Below are positions 22,329-33,600 of a DNA stretch of 52,417 nt, piece by piece. Within the stretch, counting starts at the first letter, position 1; each line of letters begins with the position of its first letter. The position numbers and the translations under genes are program-made. This DNA is from Adiantum capillus-veneris. Taxonomy: Eukaryota; Streptophyta; Polypodiopsida; Polypodiales; Pteridaceae. The DNA is taken from positions 1 through 52,417 of the forward strand of contig JABFUD020000243.1 in NCBI GenBank assembly GCA_014529385.2, written 5' to 3'. The notes beneath the pieces were generated by a model. It had not been told where the DNA came from and did no database searches. It worked only from the letters and a program-made list of their open reading frames with translations.

Positions 22329-22628
22329 ATATATTGCTCATATGTGAATCTATATATGTTCTCATGAGCATAATCTGTAAGCACCCTATGTGAATCTATA
22401 TATGTGCTCATATGTGAATCTATATATGTTCTCATGAGCATAATCTATAATCACTCTCATGGATTCATTGGTTCTAATGAATCTCACATTCGGTTTGTTG
22501 AAATCAGAGGATGCTTCTCCTCTAGGTATTCTCCCAATCCCCCTGTTGTCGGCATTGCAACGTTTTTCATGTCTTTGAGTGGAGTAGAGAACCCTCATGG
22601 TAGATGATTTGTCATGTTTGAGGCTCAC
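22329..22628 (-). pseudogene. Coding part upstream of the old gag, interrupted by element 2
   Basis: The minus strand encodes basic, unrecognised sequence and then DYAHENIYRFTYE. This piece is encoded twice because 41 bp (22336-22376) are duplicated at 22406-22446. The copy nearest the insertion reads on as EQYI and joins FYKCVESYVGEM at 11088 in frame once one ATAT is removed. It is therefore the same reading frame as the gag fragment at 10491-11088. The other copy runs into a stop. Confidence 0.55.
22336..22446. repeat. 41-bp direct duplication, 70 bp apart
   Basis: GCTCATATGTGAATCTATAT... occurs at 22336-22376 and again, nearly identical, at 22406-22446. A partial third copy lies at about 22386-22401. 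Confidence 0.85.
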
Positions 22629-22629
22629 T

Positions 22630-25393
22630 CAAAACTCTCAAGACAATCCATGGCAAGCCCACTTTGGCTTAATGCAACTGATCTCTTTTTGCCCCTTGTG
22701 AGGTCTCTCAAAAGTTAGGTCTTTGTGGCTTTTTGGTCTCTGGAAACTGGCCTTGGGGAACCCTCAAAGTTTGGATTTAGAAAACCTGAAAAAATTCAAC
22801 TCTAAAAATTATATAGGTGTGTCCTACTGCCCACAAGCTTTCTTCCTGGCTATACTTGACTAAATATGGAGTTGTCTATCAAAATTTAGAGAAATTTTAA
22901 TGAATTGCACTTGAAACAGCAGTCAAGACAATCTCAAGACAAGAACACGGGAACTTTGGCTTGTATCTTGGTCTTCCAAAGGTATTCTTAGCTCAAACTT
23001 GAGATTTGGGATGTTCTCAAGTATGTCTACAAGATCATGAAGTCAGATACCCCCACTATCATGAGGTACATGGATCGAAATCCATGTTCCTCTATCAATT
23101 TTTTTTCAAATTTTCCCAAATTTTGACAGTATGTAGACGAAGTCATATACATGCTCTGTACAGATTTTCATCAGATTTTGAGGTTGAGGTACATGGATCA
23201 TGACCCATGTTCAACCACATTTGGACTTGATCTCTTGTCATCTTGTTGCACTCTATGTCCACAAGCTAAATCTCAAATCTTTTTGGATTTAGACTTGGTT
23301 TCATAGGTCAAATAGCCAACACTAGGTCTGTAGTGCGGTTTTTAGTATGTCACATGTTTTGCACCCTTTTGACCCAAATTTGCTCAATTTTTTCACAACT
23401 AGGCTTGGGGATATGTTTTCTTGTGATATATGCACTAATGATCTAGAAAGTTTTAGGTCAAGTTTTCACTATGGGTACATGGATCACAATCCATGTTTGG
23501 AGCCCAAATTGACTTCTCTTGGTACCATCAGATTCAGCATGATTAGTAGGTCCTATGGTATTAATTTTTTTGAAAATGGACCTCTCAATTGAAAGTTAGG
23601 TCATTTCTGGAGTTTGCTCAGAATACTTGGTAGTTTTGGGCTTTTGGTTTGGTTTTCGATATCAAAATTTAGTTTTGAAAATACCAATAGACTCCTTATG
23701 ATTTCCTCTAGGTATGGTGCAAGTTTGGTATCAGTCTATGACAGACGAACATGGATTGTGATCCATGTACCTCTGTGTCAGATGGTAATGAAACTTGGCA
23801 CACATCTTGTCCTTGGTCCATTGATCCCTGCTATATGGTTTTTATGTAATTTGGATTTTACTAGGTCATGTAAAAGTCAATCCTTGGGTAAGTTTTAGGT
23901 TTTTCACCTTGAACTGCTTTTGGCTCTTTTCACCCACTTTTTGGACTTTTTTGACAATGCTTCTTTGGGAACTTTCATTCACAATGGTCTCTACTACAGG
24001 CTGGAAAAGTTTCTGTCCAAAAACTTATCAGGGGTCATGGATCGCAATCTATGATCCACCACTTTTGGATCTGAATTTTGGTGTGCTGATAGCTCGTGAT
24101 GTTTCTAGCTTGCTCCACAAAGAATTTTTGGATTTGGATTAGTTTTGCCCTACCAAACTTGACTTCTACAATCTCCTATGACAGTTTTGACAATGTTTTG
24201 TTTTTGGCTCTTTTGACCACTATTTGCAACCTTTTTGCATATGGTTCCTTTGGGAAAGTTGTTCCAAATGGTACCAGCTATCTATTACTCAAATCTCATC
24301 CAAAAGTTTTTGATGAGGTACATGGATCGCGATCCATGTTTGACCTCATTTTGACATGAAACTTGGTCATCTTATAGTCCATGTTGCGGTGATACTCTTC
24401 CCCAAAACTTTTTGAATTTGAATCATTTTTTTCTAGTCAAAATTGAGGTTTTTTGTCTGCCCCGCAATTTTTTACTAGTTTTTGTATTTGGTTATTTTGA
24501 CCAAATTTTTTTCAATTTTTTGACATGGTCTCTTTTGGCAAAGTTGCCCCAAATGTCAAAAGGTACATGGATCGCAATCCATGTTTCAAAAAATATTCAT
24601 AAATTTTGTTATGCAGGTTCTATATTCCTTGTAGAAGCCAAAGTTCACCCCTTTTTGAATTTGGATCCCTAAAAGTTTAAAAAATCCAACTTCTTTGTCT
24701 ACACTACCTGTTTTGCTCTTTTTACCCTAACTGTCAATTCTAATGTGAGTTTTGAGTTTTTCTTTCAAGCAAACTTGATCAAAGCAATGTCCTAATGATG
24801 TACATTGTAATTGGTCATTTTCCTACAAAATTGTACTTTGGGTACATAGATCGCGATCCATGTTCCTCCACAGAATCTAGCCAAACTTTCCAGATTGGTT
24901 CTAAATAGTCTGCTAATGCCCTTGATCCACAAATTTTTGAATTTGGATCACTTTTGAGATCTCTACCATCAAATTTTTGAAATTTCAGAGTTATAATCAT
25001 TTCGGACAAAATATGGTTTTCACCCTTTTTTCCTTTAATATTTTAGCCCAAATTTGATGGTGGTAGTTTCTACTTATCCTATTCCTAAGTATTGAAATAA
25101 AGCATGAAACAAAAACAAACAGAACAATACAAAATAAAGTCAAAATAGAAAAAGATACAGCACTCTAAAAGCATATAGAAAATTGAAGAATGAAATGCTT
25201 TTGTCTATCTCACTCACAACCCTCTTTACCCCTCGAGAATAGACCTAGTAAGTCCTCAACTTCTAGACTCTATCAAGCATTAAACCCCCTGTCTAGCTGC
25301 TTCACTGCTGAAGTATAAACGGAATGAAAGACAAATGTTCAAAAAAGAACGCTCTAATCATGCACTAGGTTGCTCACCATCTAAGGATCATAT
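22630..25393 (-). other. Long leader of the older minus-strand gypsy element
   Basis: The 2.7 kb lie between the PBS at 25394-25410 and the start of coding near 22628, so they form an unusually long 5' leader, as Ogre/Tat elements often have. No domain is visible in any frame. The stretch is T-rich on the + strand, with recurrent TTTTTGAATTTGGATC-like words (24126, 24409, 24652 and 24937), and contains the palindrome series at 23068-24863. Confidence 0.5.
23068..24863. repeat. Eight spaced copies of a 20-bp palindrome
   Basis: Copies of ACATGGATCGCGATCCATGT, some imperfect, start at 23068, 23191, 23477, 23749, 24035, 24320, 24565 and 24844. The one at 24320 is perfect. Most are preceded by GGT or GAGGT. 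Spacings are 123, 286, 272, 286, 285, 245 and 279 bp. Sequence between copies is much less alike, with shared words such as TTTTTGAATTTGGATC. The arms are conserved and the central four bases vary. Confidence 0.85.
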
Positions 25394-25410
25394 CCCCGAG
25401 AGTGGCGCCA
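25394..25410 (-). other. Primer binding site of the older gypsy element
   Basis: The minus strand reads TGGCGCCACTCTCGGGG, the usual plant gypsy form beginning TGGCGCC. It faces left, so its LTR is to the right. Confidence 0.7.
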
Positions 25411-25412
25411 AT

Positions 25413-26300
25413 ATTAGCGAGTAACCGTGATGGATGCCTGTAGCATAGCTATTGGGCACTAGCATAATGTCAATACACAGGGAACTGACTCAGATGGGGC
25501 ACGGAGACTCTTTGAGATCGTCAATCTCAAGAAGTGAACCTTAACAAGCAAATACACTAACTCAACGAGCAAACCAACACTCAATGATGAGGAAAACCTG
25601 CTTATGTCCTTTCTCACAGCTCTAGGTCATCACGCCATTTGGGCACTTGAACAGACTCAAAATGTAACAAAACTTTAGAAGGAGATATAGGACACCTAAG
25701 GACTAGACTACCAACTTTGGTTGCAATCCAACAAGGTACCAAAATCACAATCCATCATGAATAAGGTCCTAAAAACTACAACAGGTTAGTCCAGAGAGGT
25801 CGCCCAATGGTCTAGGAACACTCTCCTATGGTCAAAATGATTAAAACATGATTTAAGCAATCAAATCTGTAATTAATATTCATAAACACGTAGTCATGAA
25901 CGACAGCAAAACTGACAATGCTTACACTTAAGTGAAAGAGCAACAAAAAAGGAACACAATGCAAGTTTCAAAATTGAAAATGGATTACCCAATCATTAGT
26001 TGCGATGATTACAAGTTGGAGCAGTTTCATAGCTTGAGTGTATGTACTGCAGAGTGTATGTACTGTAGAGCTCTTTCTTCTCCAAAGATAAACCTCTTTT
26101 TACATTAAGGTTATTGACATTTATATCCAGGGAATTCTAAATGGCCAATGTCCAGTTCACATGGACCTTTACAATTGTCATGACAAAATTACAACTCAGG
26201 GAATTGGCCTACTACTCTAAATCAAGATTTACATAGAGTGTCACTACACTAGCTCGGCAAAATAATAGACTAAAAATGTGGTGTTAGGCTACGTATCCCG
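25413..26300 (-). repeat. Probable 5' LTR of the older gypsy element, right end uncertain
   Basis: The sequence right of the PBS has no coding frame and carries a minus-strand TATA box (GATATAAATG) at 26119-26126. The boundary next to the PBS does not show a clean CA, and no second copy exists in the window, so the limits are estimates. Confidence 0.45.
26119..26126 (-). promoter_or_regulatory. TATA box in the probable LTR
   Basis: The minus strand reads GGATATAAATGTC, about 700 bp upstream of the PBS in the transcription sense. Confidence 0.45.
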
Positions 26301-26439
26301 CCAGGTGGACGCCCGTTCGTTCAATCCTCAAACAGCTAGATAACCATCCACTTGCATTTGAAGGTTTTAAATTTAAACAGTACAAATCTAGATTTAGTAC
26401 ATATGATAAATAATTGAAAGTTGTAGTGAATTCTCTAAA

Positions 26440-27645
26440 AATGTGGAAACGTTATCTAATAAGTTCTCACTTGATAATTAAAATGGATGAGCAAAGTATC
26501 AAGTACTTATTATCTCAACCCCAATGTATGATAGGCATATTAAGTGGGTTTCTTTTATTCAAAGTTTCTACCCAACATTCAATACCAACTTGGTAAAGAA
26601 AACGGTGTGGCGATGCTTTGAGTTGAAGACCCTCTCTTAATAATCTATGTATTATTATGGGTACTTCTTTTCATTCTATGTCTGATACATATGCACAAGA
26701 CAATGACTTTGAACCACATGGTTGCATATGCTTGAAAATTTAGTACACACATTTCATGAAAACACCATGCAAGAAAATTTCATTTACTTCAAACAAAATT
26801 TGTGTGTCACAAAACCATTTTGTGTTTTACTCATTGAAGAATTGCATAAGCCACCTTATGCTAGATATAGAGGTTTTGATGCTACTTTTCAAAATTTATG
26901 TCGTGATTTTTATTGGCCTACTATGAAAAGTGATTTTAAACAATATGTTTCTTGTTTGATTTTCCAAAAGATTAAAGTAGCGACAAGTAAGAAATTAGGT
27001 CTTTTACACTTTCTCCTCATTCATTAAAATCCTTGGGAATACATTTTTTATGGGTTTTGTTACTGGTTTTCCACTCAGTGCTCACAAGCATGATATGATT
27101 TAGACTATTCTTGTCTATTTTCCTAAGCCATGCAAGAAAACTCTCACTACTCACAACCTGCACTTCTGTTTTTAAAAGTTGTTTCTCCTCGTCATGGTTT
27201 GCCAAAACTTATTTTATCTAATAGAGATTCCAAATTGCATTTTTTGAAAATCTTGGTACTACACGACTTTACTTTTGCATTCCATCCTGAGTCTAATGGT
27301 CAAACAAAAGTCACTAATCGCACTATCATTGATTTATTGAAAGCTTTTGTGTCTTCTCAACCCAAGAAATGGGATGATTACCTACATATTTTAAAATTTT
27401 CTTATAACAATACCACTCACTCTACTAGAGGTAAGTCTCCATTTGATATTGTGTATGGTCACTCTTTTCCTACTCTTGCTTTAAGACTTTCTAACATTGT
27501 GTCTACTGCCAATACTTTCACTGCAAATTTTCATGACATATATGAAAGTGGTCACTCTGCTATTAAGCATTCACAAGAATTGTACCTAGGCATGCTAATA
27601 ATCACCACAAAGAATATGAATTCAAGGAAGGAGAATATGGTATAA
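26440..27645 (+). pseudogene. Decayed gypsy pol (RNase H end and integrase), chromovirus-like
   Basis: The + strand encodes MDEQSIKYLLSQ (the RNase H TDHxSLKYLL block). It then gives the decayed hinge before integrase and the zinc-finger region RGFDATFQNLCRDFYWPTMKSD...YVSCLIFQ. Core pieces follow: HGLPKLILSNRDSKL (the catalytic Asp is now Asn), FHPESNGQTKVTNRT (the usual E of NGQTE..NR is now K), KKWDDYLHILKFSYNN and GKSPFDIVYG. Several stops and shifts break it. One stop (near 27100) replaces the Trp of DMIW. The pattern is that of chromovirus integrase, a lineage unlike the Tat elements nearby. No LTR was found for it. Confidence 0.85.
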
Positions 27646-27974
27646 TTTTAATTGAAAAGCGAAGAATTAAAAGCGTTGATACAAACTATTGATACAAATG
27701 TTGAGAAAAAATAAAAGTTTGATACAAATGTTTTTGTTAAGCTTGCTCCTCATTATTATGGTCCATGCTCAAAGAGCTATGAATAGCTTGGGGTTTCCAT
27801 ACAATTTAGACATGATGGTGGTTCTGACTTCAAAGCCATGAAATCCATTCGTTTGGCAATATTGAACACTGCCTTTTGAGCTTCGGTTCCTTGACATGGG
27901 GAACATTGAATCTCCATTTCTTTAATAGGGACATACAATCCCTTCTTGAAAATCCTCTTTTATAGGACCATAGG
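27646..27974. other. Spacer between gypsy relic and satellite; no gene seen
   Basis: About 330 bp with repeats of ATTGATACAAATG near 27680-27730 and no coding signal. Confidence 0.5.
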
Positions 27975-28533
27975 TTTCTCTCTATCCTAATGAGAGATCA
28001 TATGGTCCTAGGTTCATAGGGTGCCAATGAATAATGTCAAGCACCATAGGTTGCCTCCTATTGTAATGAGAGATCCTATGGCATTGACACATAGGCCACT
28101 CTCTGTCCCTAGGGCCATAGGTTTTTCTCTATTTTGATCAAAGATCCTATGGCCCTCGGGCCATAGGGTGACAATGTATAAGCTCAAGGGACATAGCTTT
28201 TCCTCTATTCCAATGAGAGATCCTATGGCCCTAGAGCCATAGGGCTATCATGGTGCATATGTAGGTGCCCTTGAATAGCCTAAATACTCTTTGAAAGATT
28301 TTACATTGACACCTAGGCCACCCTCTGGCCCTAGGATCAAAGGTTGCCCTTTATTTTCATGAGATATCCAATGGTCCTAGGGCCATAGATGCCAATGTAA
28401 AATCTCAAGGTCCATACGTTGCCCTTTATTGTAAGGAGAGATCCTATGGCCCTAGGGCCATAGGGCTACAATGGTGCCCATGTAGGTGCCCTTGAATGGC
28501 CTAAATGCTCTTTCCAAGATTTTACATTGACAT
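27975..28533. repeat. Palindrome satellite, left block
   Basis: About 2.5 units of a 220-bp tandem repeat. Each unit has the phrase TTTTACATTGACACCTAGG, two sub-blocks CCATAGGTTGCCCTCTATT..AATGAGAGATC, and after each the palindrome CTATGGCCCTAGGGCCATAG. Palindromes lie at 28147-28166 (one central change), 28223-28242 and 28444-28463 (perfect). The block is cut by the copia element at 28538. Confidence 0.9.
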
Positions 28534-28538
28534 CTAGG
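28534..28538 (+). other. Target-site duplication CTAGG of copia 1 (left)
   Basis: CTAGG precedes the 5' LTR and recurs at 34052-34056 after the 3' LTR. In satellite units the undisturbed phrase is ACACCTAGGCCA, so the duplication is of satellite sequence. Confidence 0.9.
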
Positions 28539-28720
28539 TGTTGGGGTATAAAGCCCAATGTGGTCGCCCAGGTAAGTGGGCGGGCCGCCAGGTATGTACA
28601 CATGTTCTTTTGTAAAAACCTAATAAGAACTCACTATGCTCTACACATTACAGTAGAGCGAGTTCACCATATCGTTGTGCTCTTCTTCTCGCACTCTCTC
28701 TCGCGTCGCACTTCCGCTCG
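28539..28720 (+). repeat. 5' LTR of copia 1, atypical right end
   Basis: It matches the 3' LTR for 182 bp, then differs: GGGTAGCACTGCAGG stands where the 3' copy has TACTCCTTCA. No TGGTATCAGAGC primer site follows, so the LTR end and PBS look altered. Confidence 0.9.
28546..28551 (+). promoter_or_regulatory. TATA-like motif at LTR start
   Basis: GGGTATAAAGCC starts seven bases into the LTR and is conserved in the 3' copy. It is unusually close to the LTR edge and may not be the promoter. Confidence 0.3.
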
Positions 28721-29789
28721 GGGTAGCACTGCAGGAGGCTAGAGTCACCAGCTCATATTGGAGTGAAATTCGACAGGCAAAGACACGGCCCCAAATCTCG
28801 TGGGCAAGCCCTAAGAGCTCGGTGTTGTCAGAATTTCATTCTGAGGTCATCTCAGCCACCGTTCGGCTTCGACAAAGGTCTGCGCAGGCCATTTTTGACT
28901 ACGTGGTCTCGGCGGGTGCAGATCCGACTCTGCAAATTTGGGGTTTTCGGCCTACGACTGCAGATGCTGAGGATATCGACACTCCCAGAGTGTTGATTTG
29001 TGGCTGTCTACACATCGAAGGACGGCTCACAGTTCTTGGAGGCGTGTCACATACGACACGGGCGCATCTACACACAGACTGTAGGCGACATCCACTAGTT
29101 CATCAGGTAGCTTGTGTTTGCTGCTTGATATTCCAGATTTCATCCTGACATTGCAGGTACTTCCACATGGGATGTATTGTCAGAGATGATGTATGTTTGT
29201 TGAGGGTTTGCTGGATGTGAGTCACGCAGCAAACAACCGCCATAGCGGTTACAGCATATAGTGGGAAATTTATGGATGTAAGACTTTGTGGGAAGTCTAT
29301 GTACTTTCAGATTTACTGCAGCCTTTGTTGAGGGTCGAGTGAGGTTTTATTGAGCCGGGGGATTCTCGAATGTTGAGATCCTTTCGGTGATACAGGTCTT
29401 GGAGTGATCCCTCAAGCACCCTTAGATAGGCAGCTAGGATGTATTGACTGTGAGTTAGACAGTTGGAATTGCATCTTTGCTTTACTGCCGTTGAGGCATT
29501 GTCACATTCTATGCTTACAGGACAGTGACAGGACAGTGAGAGACAGTACAGGTGCAGGACAGGTTTACCCGCAGCTTACAGTGTCAGAGAGACAGTGTTT
29601 TTTGAGCTGTTTTTTGGTCTGTTTTTTAGTACACCAGAGCCATTTTACAAAGGAGACTCTGCCAAAATTTCTGCAAAATCTGAAGCTTTCTTGGTTCATT
29701 TGACAGGTTGATATTGGTTCAGAGGTCAGTTTACAGGGGAAACTCTGCCGAATTTTTCCCAGAAAAGTAAACTACTGTGAAGCGTAGCT
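28721..29789 (+). other. Leader of copia 1
   Basis: Just over 1 kb lies between LTR and gag. It is more GC-rich than its surroundings, with repeated CAGTGA/GACAG words near 29520-29560. Frames inside (for example 28675-29148) lack recognisable domains and are not called as genes. Confidence 0.6.
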
Positions 29790-30614
29790 ATGGCTGGATC
29801 ACAGGACACTTCTCTTTACAATATCAAGAAGCTGGATGGAACCAATTTCCCATTGTGGAAGAAGCAGATTTGGCACGTGTTGGTACAAAAGAAGCAGATA
29901 AAACCTATAAAGCTCAAGGGGATAAAACCAGAAGATATGGACGAAGATGAATGGAGCGAAATGGATGAATTGGCACTTTCTACCATCATGCTGACTTTGG
30001 CAGAAAGCGTTTACTTCAATGTAGCAGACGAGATGTCGGCTTATCAAGCATGGTTAAAGCTGAGTGATCTTTATGAGAAGCAGAGTGCAGCTTCACAAGT
30101 ATACTGGCTTAAGAAGCTTGTTGACTTGAAGATGAAAGAAGGGACACCTATGTCCAATCATATGAATGAATTCAACACAATCTATAGTCAGTTGTCAGCT
30201 CAAGGTGTCAAGTTTGATGAACCTGTTAGAGCTATGTTCCTGTTGATCACATTGACGGAAAGTTGGGACACTTTTCGCACAGCTTTGAGTAATTCTGCAC
30301 CTCCAGATGGTTTGAACATAGCAGGTGTAGAAGGAAGTCTGCTTACTGAAGAAACCAATAGAAAGAAAATGGACAAAGGCAAAGGAACAGCCTTAGTTGT
30401 CAGGGGAAGGACCAAAGAAAAGTACAAAGGTGGAAAGAGGAATCAGTCTCGTAGCAAGTCCCGCGGTGCTAAAGGCAAGAGTGACATAGAATGCTACCAT
30501 TGTGGCAAGAAGGGTCACATGAAAAGAGACTGCAGAGAATGGAAAGCAGAAAAAGGAAAAGAGAAAGTTGAAGACCATGGTGAGAAGGACAAGTCCTCAG
30601 TGAAGATTCAATAA
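29790..30614 (+). CDS. gag of copia 1
   Basis: The 274-residue product starts with an ATG at 29790 in a good context (GCTATGG). The UBN2-type gag domain covers about residues 10-190 (LDGTNFPLWKKQIWHVLVQK, AWLKLSDLYEKQS, LKKLVDLKMKEGTPMSNHMN). A basic linker follows, then one CCHC zinc knuckle, CYHCGKKGHMKRDC, near residue 235. Gag packages element RNA into virus-like particles. It ends with TAA at 30612-30614, and the same frame reads straight on into protease. In copia elements gag and pol are normally one frame, so this stop is either a late CAA-to-TAA change or a separation of gag from pol. Confidence 0.9.
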   Translation: MAGSQDTSLYNIKKLDGTNFPLWKKQIWHVLVQKKQIKPIKLKGIKPEDMDEDEWSEMDELALSTIMLTLAESVYFNVADEMSAYQAWLKLSDLYEKQSAASQVYWLKKLVDLKMKEGTPMSNHMNEFNTIYSQLSAQGVKFDEPVRAMFLLITLTESWDTFRTALSNSAPPDGLNIAGVEGSLLTEETNRKKMDKGKGTALVVRGRTKEKYKGGKRNQSRSKSRGAKGKSDIECYHCGKKGHMKRDCREWKAEKGKEKVEDHGEKDKSSVKIQ

Positions 30615-33600
30615 ATAAATGTGACAAACACTGTTGCAGAGGATGACAGTCTAGTGTCAGGAGACATCTACTTCTTGAAGAATACAATGGACTCATCTCT
30701 TCTTACGGCATCTGATGGAAATGCACTGAGTGACTGGATTATAGACTCAGGGGCATCACTTCATGTGTCTCCAAACAAGGAGTGGTTTACCTCTTATGTG
30801 ACCACTAAAGATCATGTTCAGCTAGGCAATGGGCAGACATGTGAGATCTTAGGTGTTGGAGATGTTCAATTGAAGTTTCAGAATGGTTCTTCTTTCACAC
30901 TGAAGAATGTGAGACATGTTCCCGCAATTACAATGAGCTTGATCAGCACAGGCTTACTTGATGATGCTAGCTACGTCACCACTTTTGGACAGAACATGTG
31001 GAAGATATCCAAGGGTTCTATGATAGTAGCACATGGAGTAAATTCTGCAGGACTTTACATGATTTATGTATCAAATGTCTCTAAAAATGTAATCAATGTA
31101 ACCGAGCAGCCGAACGTTTCTTTGTGGCATAGCCGGTTAGGACATATGTCCAAGAAGGGAATGGAAATCTTGTCTCATTATGGTTATTTGCCTGGCTTTT
31201 CATTTAATGATTTTGAATTCTGTGAACATTGTCTGTACGGTAAGCAAACACAGCAACCACATAAGCATAGAAGCAGTAGAAGAGATACACAGTTGGCACT
31301 TGTTCATAGTGATTTGTGTGGACCTATGCCTAACCTATCTCTAGGGGGAGCTTCTTACTTTATGACATTTATAGATGATTACTCGAGGAAAGTATGGGTT
31401 TACTTTCTCAAGCACAAGGATGAAGCATTTAGTGTTTTCAAAACGTTTATGACACTTGTGGAGAATCAGAGTGGCAAGAAGCTTAAATGCTTACGCACTG
31501 ACAATGGTGGAGAGTATGTTTCAAAGGCCTTTCAGGACTTTTGTGAGTCAAAAGGTATAAAACGTGAACCTACTACTCCTTACAATCCTCCTCAAAATGG
31601 TGTTGCTGAGAGGATGAATAGGACCATACAAGAGAAGGTCAGAAGTATGTTGTCTAATGCACAGCTACCAAATGGGTTTTGGGCTGAAGCTGTATCAACA
31701 GTTGTTCATCTTGTAAATAGATCTCCTAGCAAGGTTTTGCAGAAGGATTCAGTTCCAGAGATGGTATGGTCAGGCAAAATGCCCTCATACAAGCATCTCA
31801 GAGTCTTTGGCTATGAGGCATATACTCACGTTCCAAAGGAATTTAGGAACAAACTTGAGCCAAAGAGTAGAAAGTGCATCTTTCTAGGCTACGGTAATTC
31901 TGGTGAGATGGGGTACAGACTTTGGGATCCCGAATCCAGAAAGGTTGTCCACAGCAATGATGTTCACTTTAATGAATCCAAATATCATTCTAAACCAAAG
32001 AGGGTTGAGGAGATTAGAAGAGTTGTCTTCCAAGAAGATGGACCTGCACGTGCAAGACAAAATGTCAGGGCTCAAGAGGAGCAAGGGCAGGATAGAGTGG
32101 AACCACAGGTTGTGGCTGAGCATGAGCCACCTATTGTGCGTAGATCTGGACGTGTCACGCGACCTCCTGATAGGTTTGTTCCATCTATGAACTATGTCAT
32201 GTTGACTGATTGCAATGAGCCTTCATGTTACAAGGAAGCAGTGCAAATGAAGGACTCCGGGAATTGGCAATTGGCCATGCAGTCAGAGATGACAGCTCTG
32301 CATAAAAACCAGACATGGAAGCTAGTTAAATTACCACGGGAAAAAAAGGCTCTACCTTGTAAATGGGTTTACAGGTATAAGATCACCGCTCATGATAGTC
32401 AGCCAAAGTACAAAGCAAGGCTTGTTGCCTAGGGCTTTAAGCAAGAACAAGGCATTGACTTTGATGAAGTCTTCTCTCCGGTGGTCAAGATGACTACATT
32501 GAGATGCTTTCTTGCATTGGTTACCATATTAGATTTGGTGTTGCACCAAATGGATGTCAAGACAGCGTTCTTGCATGGTGATTTAGATGTGGAAATTTAC
32601 ATGTAGCAGCCAGAAGGGTTTGTTGAGAAAGGCAAGGAAGATTGGGTATGCCAGTTGTTAAAGAGTCTTTATGGCTTAAAACAATCACCTAGGGCATGGT
32701 ACCATAAATTCCACAAGTTTATGCTTTCTCAAGGCTACAAACGTAGTGAGTTAGATCACTGTCTATATACAAAGAAGGCTAAGGATGGTAGTTGGCTGAT
32801 CCTTATTTTGTATGTGGATGACATGTTGATTGTTGGCAAGCACTTGGAAGAAATTTCAGCTTTGAAGTCAAAGATGGCAAAATTGTTTGACATGAAAGAC
32901 ACGGGTGAGGCAAGTCATATACTTGGTATGCTCATTGAGAGAGACAGATCAAAGAAGTTGATTTGGTTATCTCAAACAGAGTATATTGACAAGGTTTTGC
33001 AACATTTCAATATGGAGAAGGGAAAGGCACTGAGTGTTCCATTGCCACCATATGTGAAACTTAGCAAACAAGATTGTCCTGTGTCTGAAGAAGAACATGC
33101 TGAAATGGATAAGATTCCATATGCGTCTGCAGTGAGTAGTTTGATGTATGCAATGATTGCTACTCGCCCAGACATTGCATTTTCACTGGGAGTAGTAAGT
33201 CGATACATGTCAAACCCAGGCAAGAAACATTGGGAGGCAGTGAAAGGAATATTGAGATACCTGAAAGCTACAAAGAGTATGCGTATATGCTATGGGAGTC
33301 AGGAGCTAAGTGTAAAGGGTTTTACAGACTCAGATTATGCAGGTGACTTAGACAACCAAAGGTCTACGTTAGGGTATGTCTTTACATTGGCTAGTGGAGC
33401 AGTATCATGGCGTTCTAGATTACAAGATTGTGTTACTCAGTCTACTACAGAGGCTGAATATGTTGCAGCATCAGAGGCATGCAAAGAATCAATTTGGCTT
33501 AATCGACTAGTAATAGATTTGGGAATCAAAGAAGAGATGCCTGTGTTATATTGTGATAGTCAAAGTGCTATACAATTGGCTCGCAATCCAGTTTATCACT

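Noticed and set aside
23068-24863. CRISPR-like array of short palindromic repeats
   Set aside because: The host is a plant, repeats are only 20 bp, spacers are 100-265 bp and uneven, and no cas-like gene exists.
28675-29148. 157-codon frame in the copia 1 leader
   Set aside because: It overlaps the LTR, lacks any domain and sits where copia leaders are non-coding.
30612-32606. Programmed stop read-through in copia 1
   Set aside because: The two later TAG codons fall inside conserved RT motifs where no regulated stop is known, so mutation is the simpler reading; only the gag-end TAA remains open to this idea.
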